Positions 8,005 through 16,900 of a stretch of DNA of 32,231 nt are shown here, in pieces; the first letter of the stretch is position 1; every line of letters begins with the position of its first letter. This DNA comes from Planctomycetota bacterium (GTDB taxonomy: Bacteria; Planctomycetota; Planctomycetia; Pirellulales; Pirellulaceae). The stretch is from the NCBI GenBank assembly GCA_029979005.1, contig JAPOIJ010000042.1, forward strand, positions 1 to 32,231, written 5' to 3'. Under the pieces are notes generated by a model. That model saw nothing but the letters and a program-made list of their open reading frames with translations, had not been told where the DNA came from and ran no database searches. The position numbers and the translations under genes are program-made.

Positions 8005-9489
8005 ATGAGAGGTCAGTCAATTCTCGAAGTCAATGAAATTTGCAAAACGTTCGGGCCGACAAAAGCACTGAGGGGTGTCGATCTAAAGGTTCGTTCGGGT
8101 GAAGTTCTGGCATTGATCGGAGAGAATGGAGCTGGAAAGAGTACGCTCTTGAAAATATTGAGCGGAGCTCATCGCGCGGATTCCGGTCAAATGTTGATCG
8201 GCGACCGTCCTTTCCGCCCTTCTGGCCCGTCCGATACGAGGCAGTCCGGTGTGGCGATGATTTATCAAGAGTTGAATCTGGCTCCGGAGTTAAGTGTCGA
8301 GGACAACCTGCTGCTTGGCCATCGCGGAACTGGTGGCGGCCTGTTGATTCGGAATCGCCAGCGATCGAAAGTACTGGAGGCGCTCAAAACGGTTGGCCTT
8401 GATGGAATAAGCCCGATGGCAATCGTGGGTGAGCAGTCCATTGCAACGCAACAGATGATTGAGATCGCCCGAGCTTTGGTTGCTGAGGCACGAATCATTT
8501 TGTTTGATGAACCGACCAGTTCGCTTCCTCAAAAAGATGTCGCTCGTCTGTTTTCAATTATTAATGACCTGAAAAAGCGTCAAATAGGAATGGTTTACAT
8601 CAGCCATTTTCTCGAAGAGGTTCGAGAGGTGGCGGATCGTTATGCAGTATTGCGAGACGGAGAAAATGTCGGCGAAGGAAAATTGGAAGACGTCGAAGAC
8701 GATACGATTGTTTCGATGATGGTCGGAAGAGATGTTGAAAATCTATTCCCAACCGTCCCCCACTGCCCTGGAGAGCCATGGGTAAAGATTCAGGATTTGA
8801 CGGGTTTCCCCTATCCCAAAAAAATCAACATTGAGCTTCGGCGAGGGGAGATTTTTGGAATTGCCGGCCTTGTTGGGGCTGGGCGCACAGAGTTGATCCG
8901 CACGGTTTTTGGTTTGGATCATCTATCGACCGGAAGTGTGTCGGTAAATGGAGAATCTGTCCGTTCGTCAATTGGCGAACGCATCAAAGCCGGTTTTGGA
9001 ATTATTTCAGAGGACCGTAAGAACGAAGGTTTGGCGCAGAATCTCTCAATCATTGACAATCTCACGCTCAGCCGACTCGCAGACTACACAACCCTGGGTG
9101 TGCTCAACTTAAACCGAAGAAAGCAAACTGCTGAAAAGTTGCTAAATCGAGTGCAAGTGAAGTGCAAGTCGAGCGGCCAGGCGGTGTCCGAGTTGTCGGG
9201 TGGAAACCAGCAAAAAGTTGCAATCGCGAGAATTATTCACCAACAGGCAGACATTCTCTTAATGGATGAGCCGACCAAAGGAATTGACGTTGGAACCAAG
9301 GCAGAGGTTTATCGAATGCTTGGCGAATTGGCTGCGACTGGCAAGACCATTATTTTTGTCAGTTCTTATCTGCCCGAGTTGTTGGCAGTATGTGATCGCA
9401 TTGGTGTAATGGCACGAGGAGAATTGCGGGATGTCAGAGATACTTTGGACTGGACAGAAGAAGAAGTCATGAGAGTGGCAATTGGATAA
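8005..9489 (+). CDS. Sugar ABC transporter ATP-binding protein, two ATPase domains (RbsA-like)
   Basis: Powers sugar import by ATP hydrolysis. The product of about 494 residues contains two fused nucleotide-binding domains, as usual for the ribose/galactose class. Domain 1 has Walker A GENGAGKST (about 39-47) and Walker B ILFDEPTSSL; its signature region is weak (GEQSIATQQ). Domain 2 has a degenerate Walker A (GLVGAGRTE), a proper LSGGNQQK signature and Walker B LLMDEPTKGID. The asymmetry is normal for this family. The ATG at 8005 is preferred because GAGAGGCAGGA lies just before it and the protein then begins as usual (SILEVNEICKTFG); in-frame starts at 7966 (TTG) and 7978 (ATG) would add 13 or 9 residues. 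It sits between the binding-protein and permease genes. Confidence 0.94.
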   Translation: MRGQSILEVNEICKTFGPTKALRGVDLKVRSGEVLALIGENGAGKSTLLKILSGAHRADSGQMLIGDRPFRPSGPSDTRQSGVAMIYQELNLAPELSVEDNLLLGHRGTGGGLLIRNRQRSKVLEALKTVGLDGISPMAIVGEQSIATQQMIEIARALVAEARIILFDEPTSSLPQKDVARLFSIINDLKKRQIGMVYISHFLEEVREVADRYAVLRDGENVGEGKLEDVEDDTIVSMMVGRDVENLFPTVPHCPGEPWVKIQDLTGFPYPKKINIELRRGEIFGIAGLVGAGRTELIRTVFGLDHLSTGSVSVNGESVRSSIGERIKAGFGIISEDRKNEGLAQNLSIIDNLTLSRLADYTTLGVLNLNRRKQTAEKLLNRVQVKCKSSGQAVSELSGGNQQKVAIARIIHQQADILLMDEPTKGIDVGTKAEVYRMLGELAATGKTIIFVSSYLPELLAVCDRIGVMARGELRDVRDTLDWTEEEVMRVAIG

Positions 9490-9565
9490 GACAATCAATT
9501 CAAACACAAGCGATAGAAGTGATCATTTTCATTGGCGATAGAAATAGAGCGAGCCTCAAACTTAG

Positions 9566-10645
9566 ATGAATTTCCGAAGAATTTTAAAGACTATTTTCCA
9601 ATCTCAGCTTGGGCCAATTTTTGCACTGGCTTTCATTTTAATGTTGTTCGCAATTGCTGATCAGCGATGGAGTTCGGGTAACTATCTTTCTCCGAGAAAC
9701 TTTCGTGTGATGATGAATTCTGCCGCGCTGATTGCCGTGCCGGCGTTAGGGATGACTATGATTATCATTGCCGCGGGAATTGACCTGTCGGCTGGGACTG
9801 CGCTCACGTTGTGCGGTACGGTTCTCGCAACCCAATTCAAATATGCCGCGGTTGCTTCCGGCGAACCCGGGTTTTTCTGGGTAGTACTTCAGGCGGTCGG
9901 CTTGACCTTGTTGACCGGTTGTCTGTGCGGATTGGTCAATGGAGGTTTGATTAGTTTGACGAAAGTTGTGCCGTTTATCGTGACCCTTGGAACGATGACA
10001 ATTTTTCTTGGCATTGGCCAAATCATTTCAAGAGAGTCAACCGTTTATGCAGACGAAAAGAATATTCCGGGATGGCTGAGTGACTTTTGCTATACCGGTT
10101 CCAATTCAGAGCGTTACCTCAATTTTGGTTTTCTTCCGAATATCCCCAATAGTGTTTTGCTCACGCTGATTCTTGCGATCGCCGTCGTTTTGTTATTGCG
10201 ATACACGGTCTTTGGTCGCAATGTATTTGCAATAGGGTCAAGTGAGTCGACGGCACGTCTATGTGGCGTCAATGTCCCCTTTACGATCATTACTGTTTAT
10301 ACGCTTGCTGGAGTTTTTGTTGCTCTTGGAGGATTGATGTATTACGCCAACGTAAAGAACGGAAATCCCTCCGATGGAATGGGTAAAGAGCTTGAAATAA
10401 TTGCTGCAGTCGTCCTTGGAGGGGGCAGTCTCAGCGGTGGACGAGGTTCAATACTGGGGACGCTCATGGGGGCATTGATCATTACGGCGATCCGCAGCGG
10501 TTGCGCTCAGCTTTCCATTCTAAATACATACACCCATATAATTATCGGTGGAATTATTATTGTCGCAGTGATTGTTGACCAGCTGCGGCACGGTTCACCC
10601 GAGTGGTTTTTCCGTCTGCTGCCTGCGAAAAATACGGAAAGTTAA
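9566..10645 (+). CDS. Sugar ABC transporter permease (RbsC-like)
   Basis: Inner-membrane channel subunit of the importer, 359 residues with about eight to ten hydrophobic helices starting near residue 15. Family hallmarks are MIIIAAGIDLSAG (about 64-76), the loop GRNVFAIGSSESTARLCGVNV with its conserved A-x-x-x-G-V pattern, and the cytoplasmic GGGSLSGGRGSILGT block near residues 288-302, all typical of the branched-chain/ribose permease superfamily. It follows the ATPase gene after 76 bases. Its stop is only 6 bases from the stop of the convergent cytochrome gene, with no hairpin between, so the two transcripts probably overlap at their ends. Confidence 0.94.
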   Translation: MNFRRILKTIFQSQLGPIFALAFILMLFAIADQRWSSGNYLSPRNFRVMMNSAALIAVPALGMTMIIIAAGIDLSAGTALTLCGTVLATQFKYAAVASGEPGFFWVVLQAVGLTLLTGCLCGLVNGGLISLTKVVPFIVTLGTMTIFLGIGQIISRESTVYADEKNIPGWLSDFCYTGSNSERYLNFGFLPNIPNSVLLTLILAIAVVLLLRYTVFGRNVFAIGSSESTARLCGVNVPFTIITVYTLAGVFVALGGLMYYANVKNGNPSDGMGKELEIIAAVVLGGGSLSGGRGSILGTLMGALIITAIRSGCAQLSILNTYTHIIIGGIIIVAVIVDQLRHGSPEWFFRLLPAKNTES

Positions 10646-10651
10646 TGCGAC

Positions 10652-13600
10652 TCAATTAGTTTTTTTCTTCTTAAGCGTGGATAAGTATTCCACCAAATCA
10701 ACCAATTCATCCGTGGTTAACTCTTTGTGGAGGTCAGCAGGCATCAGCGAAATTTGTTGTCGTTTCCGGGCGTCAACTTCATCCACTGGAATGTTGTGTT
10801 GGATCCCTTTGTCATCTTTGATCTGAATTTCCAAATCGGTTTCTCCGAGGAGAACTCCCGTAATACTGCGACCGTCTGACTTTTGAATCATCCAGTTCTC
10901 GTAGTTGTGGCTAATTCCAGCCGATGGGAACAAGATAGATTCATACAGGGCAAGTTTGGATAATTTATTTCCAATCTCAGAAAGATCGGGGCCGACCTCA
11001 ATTCCTTTGCCGTTAACGATATGGCATTTCGCGCAGGTACCGGCATTCTCAAACACAAGTTGGCCTCTTGCGGCATCTCCCTTACGTTTGCTTAGCTGAT
11101 CCATCGAGGGAAGCGGTTGGCTGTTTTTAGTGGCTGCAATTGGAAACAGTTCATTGGCCTTTTGCCGGATGTCGTTCCAGCGAGCACTGTGAAGTGTGGC
11201 TTGAATGGCAGGAAGGGTTCCCGGGTCAATCTTCTCTTTTTTCGTTATCCAGGCGAGTACTGTTTGCGCCCCGGATTGACTTTCCCCCATCTTCCTAATC
11301 GCATAATTTCTCAATGACAAATCAAAGAATCGCTGTTTTGCAATTCCCGTAAGAATGGTTTCTCCTGCTTTGGTTCTTGAGTTGGCCAGCGCATCACAGA
11401 GGCTTTGCTGTGTTTCAGGTGGTGAGTGGAGGATTAGATCTTTAACACGTGTATCTTGTTTCTTATCCAGCAATAATTTCATGGCATCGGCCGCCAATTG
11501 AGGATTGGAGGAATCGGCACTTATTTTTAATACATCTGCATAAAACTGTTTAACTGAAAAACGCCTAATGAGAGAGATGAATTCGGGCGTTCCTCGTTTT
11601 TGCTCAATGAATTGATTTAATTTTTTCACTTGGTTCTCGTCAAGGGAATCGAGGGTTAATCGATTCGCTGACTCGATCAAAACAACGTTTGATTTTTCAT
11701 TTTCGTAGTCGGCATTACCGAACGCGATTTCGGCAAGAACACTTGATTTGTCATCCGAATTCAAAAAGTCAATTGCTCGGAAATAACGTTTGGCTTGATC
11801 GGCAGAGGTAGACGGGTGTTTAATAATCTCCCCGAGTTCTGCCATAGTGGTTTTGCCGCGGGATCGCCACAACACATCTCTCATTTCTTTGGAAGCCGTT
11901 GGGTCTCCTGATGAATTGGCTCGCCATTTGGTGAGGCAGACATCCCAGTGGTTTTCTGCGGCAATCCCGAGCGCTTCCAGGAACCACCTGTCGGGAGAGC
12001 GGTACATTGATGCGATGGTTGCCCAGGTTTCAACTAATCGTTCGGCTTCTTGAGGCGACGGATCGAGCATCCATTGACGCATTCCAATTAGGACTGCTCG
12101 CATCAATGCAGGGCTGGCATTTTTGAAGTTAATGTCGTCACAAATATCGGAAAAGGCTATCTGACCTTGCAGTAATACCGCCAAGCGGATCGCTGTAATT
12201 TGCAAGTCGACATTAGAGTCGCTTAACCCCGATTCAATGTATTTGAGTTTTTGTGGTTTAGGAATGTTGAGTTTTCCCAGGGCCCACAAAGCACGGGCGC
12301 GGTAGCGAGGATTGTCTTGACCCCATAAAGTTTCAAGGGCAGCAACTGACCGGATTCCAAAATCCTGTAATGCTTTCCAAGCGAGGTAGCGGGTCGCTAG
12401 GTTTGGACTGCACAAAGCTTGAGCGGATGATTCTGGAGTGGAGAAATCGACCGCAGGCGACTTGTACTTCGCTCCAGCGTTCTTCGCGGTTACGCGGAAT
12501 AAGCGACCTCGCTGCACATCTTGCATGCGATGCCCTCCCACTCCCGGATCGTACCAGTCGGCAACGATTAAGGAGCCGTCAGGAGCCACGCAAACATCCG
12601 ATGGACGGAACCAGCGATTTTTTTCGGCGCCGTCAATCATATTGACGATGGAAGCGGAGTAGCCTGCGCCGGAAACTTCGACCGGATATGCGCGAACAAT
12701 GTTAGGCCCAGCGTCGCAGTGGATCATTTGGTTTTGAAAAACCTGAGGAAGAGAGTCGCCTTCGTAAACGCAAATCCCCGTGGGAGAGCCAGCGCCGGTG
12801 ATCAATAGATTGGGGACGATCCCCGGATCGTTTTGATACCAGTGCCGTGTTGGAACGTCCGGGTGCATGCCGGTTCTTTGCGTTCGCCAGCCAGCTCCAG
12901 TTTTTTGATCCGTGTAGCCATAGTTTCCAAATGGCATCACAAAGTTAATTCGTGTGGCGCGGTTGCCGTCATCGTCGTTGTCGGATTGCCAGAGTGACCC
13001 AAAAGAGTCGATGCAGACTTCCCAGTTGTTGCGGAAATTCCAGGCCAGTGTTTCAAAATCCGAGCCGTCGAGATTGCACCGAAAAATCATTCCCTGATTG
13101 TAAGGGCGGCTGTTGGCAATCACTGGATTGCCTGCTTTGTCGATGATTTGCTTTCCGTCTTTGTCCTTAATCTGACGACCACTGTTGCCAAAATTAAAAT
13201 ACAGTTTCCCGTCGGGGCCGAATACAAATGCATGAATTCCATGATCGTGTTGTGTTCCTCCGATCCCCGTGAAGAGTACCTCTTTACGATCGGCTTTCGA
13301 ATCACCATCAGAATCGATTAGGTAAAAAACCGAGTCGTTCGCGGATACCAAAACGCGATCTCCAAGAATACATATGCCATGAACCGAATCAATATCGCGT
13401 CCCTGATAGAACACTGTTTGGCTATCCGCTTTTGCGTCGCCATCGGTGTCTTCTAAGATGAGAATCCGGTCACCCTCCTCACGGGGTTTGGAGTCGCCAT
13501 TTCGAAATTGCCGATAATTAATAACTTCGCAAACCCAAACACGACCGAGGTGGTCAATGTCGATGTTGGTAGGATTCGCCATCATTGGTTCCGAGGCAAA

Positions 13601-13780
13601 CAGTTCGACATCCAGTTCCGGATGAATAGCAAATTGTCCAATGGCGTTTTCAGATTCATGAACTTTGTCGGTCTGTCCCATAACCCAGTTCGCGTTTCCA
13701 GCGGTAATGATTAGCATTAATCCGAGCGCGAGTTGATTGATCGAAAACGGCAGACGGCAGTGAGCAAGGTTTAGATTCAT
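10652..13780 (-). CDS. PVC-type secreted dehydrogenase-like protein with HEAT-like region and C-terminal heme c domain
   Basis: A predicted periplasmic oxidoreductase of about 1042 residues. After a signal peptide (LGLMLIITAGNA) comes a sorbosone/glucose-dehydrogenase-like beta-propeller typical of planctomycete proteins (FAIHPELDVELFASEPMMANP, then GRVWVCEVINY and DGDRKAD-like calcium loops). A helical HEAT-like middle section spans about 450-850. The C-terminus has a cytochrome c motif C916-AKC-H920 with a probable Met ligand in SLMPADL (Met1013). This matches the planctomycete families known as membrane-bound dehydrogenase N-terminal (TIGR02604) and CxxCH (TIGR02603). The substrate is unknown; sugars or sugar acids are likely. 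The ATG at 13780 leads into the signal peptide. A GTG at 13915 would add 45 residues but lies inside the preceding terminator-like hairpin. Confidence 0.88.
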   Translation of the reverse strand: MNLNLAHCRLPFSINQLALGLMLIITAGNANWVMGQTDKVHESENAIGQFAIHPELDVELFASEPMMANPTNIDIDHLGRVWVCEVINYRQFRNGDSKPREEGDRILILEDTDGDAKADSQTVFYQGRDIDSVHGICILGDRVLVSANDSVFYLIDSDGDSKADRKEVLFTGIGGTQHDHGIHAFVFGPDGKLYFNFGNSGRQIKDKDGKQIIDKAGNPVIANSRPYNQGMIFRCNLDGSDFETLAWNFRNNWEVCIDSFGSLWQSDNDDDGNRATRINFVMPFGNYGYTDQKTGAGWRTQRTGMHPDVPTRHWYQNDPGIVPNLLITGAGSPTGICVYEGDSLPQVFQNQMIHCDAGPNIVRAYPVEVSGAGYSASIVNMIDGAEKNRWFRPSDVCVAPDGSLIVADWYDPGVGGHRMQDVQRGRLFRVTAKNAGAKYKSPAVDFSTPESSAQALCSPNLATRYLAWKALQDFGIRSVAALETLWGQDNPRYRARALWALGKLNIPKPQKLKYIESGLSDSNVDLQITAIRLAVLLQGQIAFSDICDDINFKNASPALMRAVLIGMRQWMLDPSPQEAERLVETWATIASMYRSPDRWFLEALGIAAENHWDVCLTKWRANSSGDPTASKEMRDVLWRSRGKTTMAELGEIIKHPSTSADQAKRYFRAIDFLNSDDKSSVLAEIAFGNADYENEKSNVVLIESANRLTLDSLDENQVKKLNQFIEQKRGTPEFISLIRRFSVKQFYADVLKISADSSNPQLAADAMKLLLDKKQDTRVKDLILHSPPETQQSLCDALANSRTKAGETILTGIAKQRFFDLSLRNYAIRKMGESQSGAQTVLAWITKKEKIDPGTLPAIQATLHSARWNDIRQKANELFPIAATKNSQPLPSMDQLSKRKGDAARGQLVFENAGTCAKCHIVNGKGIEVGPDLSEIGNKLSKLALYESILFPSAGISHNYENWMIQKSDGRSITGVLLGETDLEIQIKDDKGIQHNIPVDEVDARKRQQISLMPADLHKELTTDELVDLVEYLSTLKKKKTN

Positions 13781-13839
13781 GGAAAACCAATCAACAATTA
13801 AAGGGTTAGGCTGTTGATGAATTTTAACAAATTCAAAGG

Positions 13840-13856
13840 AACGGTGGGGAACCGTT
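13840..13856 (-). repeat. Inverted repeat upstream of the cytochrome gene
   Basis: AACGGT and ACCGTT flank a 5-base spacer, 60 bases before the preferred start of the heme protein. It lacks a T-run, so it is more likely an operator or a mRNA hairpin than a terminator. Confidence 0.3.
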
Positions 13857-13897
13857 TGTTGCATTGCCTCGCAAAAAAATGCCATGCGATGCGAGCG

Positions 13898-13926
13898 AAA
13901 AACAAGCACATTCACTTGCTTGTCTG
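13898..13926 (-). terminator. Terminator-like hairpin spanning the stop codon of the toroid protein gene
   Basis: On the minus strand ACAAGCA (13923-13917) and TGCTTGT (13908-13902) pair around an 8-base loop containing the TGA stop, with possible G-U and A-U extension, followed by TTTT. It would end the four-gene ExbB/ExbD unit and separate it from the cytochrome gene. Confidence 0.55.
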
Positions 13927-16900
13927 GTAAAGAGGTAGCATTCGATGACGAACCTCAAGTGAAAGTAAATTCATGGTTGTGACATACAGTCGCCCGCCGA
14001 ATCCGCCCCAGCGATCGGGAACAGGACGGTAAGGGTTCCAGCTGCCAGCGAGATCTCCGGATTTTTCCTGAGATCGAATGAGCATGGGCCGCAGGAGATT
14101 ATTCCATTGGTTCCAACGCTGCCCGTCGACGAACTTTAAAACCTGGGTGGCGTAATACCAGTAATAAGTATCTCTGACCTGAGGACTCGTGTCTCCTGGA
14201 AGCTGGGATTGCAAAAGATAATCTGCACCTGCCAATAACCGCGGATCGTTTTTATCCCAGCCGGTATAGATCCGCATTAGTAAACCAACCGATGTCATCG
14301 AAGGCGTTGGCTTACGTCCCTGTATTCGAGAAATACCTTTTGAATTAATGGCAAATGGATCATACCGATAGATCGACGGATTATCAGGTGCAGCAGCCAC
14401 TTCAAGCCAATCGTCAATCGATCGAAAGGTTTCGGGATCCACATCCAGTCCGGCCAGTCGTCCACTTTGAAGCGCCATCATCATCCATCCCGAAACGGAG
14501 GTGTCGGAGGTGAGGTTTCCCGGTTGGTCAAAGTACCGCCAGCCTCCGCGGCGTGGATCCTGGGTTGCCTGAATGTAGTCCAGTGCTTTTTGAACTGGAA
14601 TTTTCAGCCGTTCATCCTGTGTCATTCCGTAGGCTTCCGTAAGCGCGAGGGTAGCAATCCCGTGACTATACAGCCGGCACGCATTGTTTGATTTCAAATT
14701 GCTCGGGACGTATAGCCCGCCATTTTCGGATTGGTTATCAAGTAGCCACTGAATAGCTCGATCAATCTGAGTCGCGTACTTAAATTCTCGATGATTAAAA
14801 CCAGCGCCTTGAAATGCGAGCACGGCCAGTCCAGTTGCCGCGGTATCGCTTTCCAGTTGCATGATTTTTTGACGCGAGCCAGAATCAAATCCACCGAGCG
14901 TCCAGTTTCCCTGTTGCGTCTGGTATCGGGCTAAGAATTCAAGTCCAAGCTGAATCGAAGCCTCCGTCGTTGGTTCGCCAGAGCTGGACATGCCGTTGGG
15001 TGTCCGGTTTTGAAAAGCCTCCTGGGCGAGAACTGCATCGGGATTGAGGGCAGGTGTGCCGCCGGCAGTTTTACTTCGAAAGCGGGTTTGCGGTGTTGGC
15101 TGTAATTGCGGGCTGTCGGTTGAGGCTGGGCGTTCCATGATGCCTGCCGAATCAGCAGGTCGAAGTCCAAGTCCAGCCGATCCTTCGGGGGCTTTAACTT
15201 CAAGGGCAAGGCTTGAATTATCTGAAACTTCGGATCGCTCAATTTTTGCCATGGCATCGCCACCGGCGTCCGAATTGGTTTGAGATTTTTTGCCTCCGTT
15301 TTGTGAATTTGCCGAATCAAATTTCACGGTTGCATTAATCGAAGGCGCGACTGGCCCTGTGCGTGACCCCGAGTTTTGCTTCGTTCTCACGGCGGATGCG
15401 ACGGCGCTGTTCGACGCTGGAGTTTTGCCACGCTTTCCAGATTCGCTCATGCGAGGCAGAGCGGACGAGATGGAATTCACCGAGGCCGCTGGTGATGTTA
15501 AGGCAATTTCAGTCGAGGCATTCAATCCGCCGCTGCTACTGCCCGCTGTTTGTTTTTCAACTCGGGTTTTCTGAGCATCGAGGGAATCAGTGCTGCCTTT
15601 CGTTGTCGTTGGGTTTGCTGATTTTGTTTGCGAGGTTCCCTCGCCTGCCTCTGCTAATGAACGAATGGTCGGCGCCTGAGCGAGTCGAGTCCGCTGGTTG
15701 CCCCGTTGGTTTTTGAGTTGTTCGTCGTCATCACCGGGACTTGCTTCCTCGGTGTTTTGATTGGCTTTTTGGCGCGAGTCAGATAACTGATTTGAAATAT
15801 TGGTGGTGCCCGCGTCAGCGATTTCACCCGAATCGGCTGCGGCCCACTTTTCTGAACCGGAGGTTGATTCCGCGACCGATCGCGAGTCAACGTTCAATTC
15901 AGCGGAATTGTCCAGAGCTTCAGTTGAAGGAGGTGCAGGCAGTGCGTTAGAGGGAGCTGAGACGGCGGCGACCGTGTTTGCTACGAGCGATGGTTGAGAG
16001 TTGGAGCGTTGTTTTGACCGGCGGGTAGATTCTGGATTAAGTTCTGAAATTTCGGTTTGGCCACCGCCGGACCGGCGCTCAGATTTTCGTTCAGAAACTA
16101 CTTTGGTAGGCCCCAGATCAATCATGCTGGTGCCTTTGGCTGCAGATTGACTGTCGCGGGATTTCGTAGCTGCTGCATCAACCGAAGCGGCCGAAGATTC
16201 GGTGGTTTTATCACTCATGGTTTTTCCACCCGCCAGCTTTGCAGGAGCCGTAGTGTCTGCCATTAAAATATTTGTAGGTTGGGCATTTTTGCCAGAGGAT
16301 CGTCGTTTGGTTGATTTTTGCGACGATGTCAACATTTCCGGACTGTCGGCTCGACTCAAATTGCGGGTTCGCTTCGCCGAATCAGAGGCCTGCGCTGCAG
16401 GACTGGTTTCACCACCATCGAATCGTTCCAGGTTTTTTGTTTTTCCCGAACCGGCAATTCCGGCCGAGTCGCGGGTAATCGAAATTGTCTTTGAATTTTG
16501 CTCCCGCGAGTTTTGAGTTGACTCCGGAGAGCGCACAGGTTTTTCAACTGCCAGGGTTGTCGAGGCAATACTGGATTGAACGACCGATCGTTTCGGGGTT
16601 GAAAGTTGTGAAGTTGGTTCGGAAATACTGGGCTCTTTAGTAGGGCTGCTTTTGCGATTTACAGATTTTGCAATTTGAGGTTGACGACTGAGTGTGGGTG
16701 AGGGTTGCTGGTTAAGCGAGGGCCGGCTTGCTCGATCTCGCGTTGGGCGTCGAGTCACTTGAGCAGCCGATTGAGAAGGTTGATTGGGGGACGGCTGGAC
16801 GGCGGTTGCCGATTCAATTTTTTGAGGGGTCGCAGAAGGCTTGGTAAGAATAGGCACCCGCGGATCGCTTCTTCTGACATTGGCACTAGCTGCTGATGCA

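Noticed and set aside
13781-13915. Upstream extension of the cytochrome protein from a GTG at 13915
   Set aside because: The extension would place 45 residues before a good signal peptide, and the GTG lies in a terminator-like hairpin.
14931-16896. Several open frames of 60-130 codons opposite or inside the linker of the toroid protein
   Set aside because: They are antisense or out-of-frame readings of a low-complexity Ser/Gln-rich region and show no protein features.
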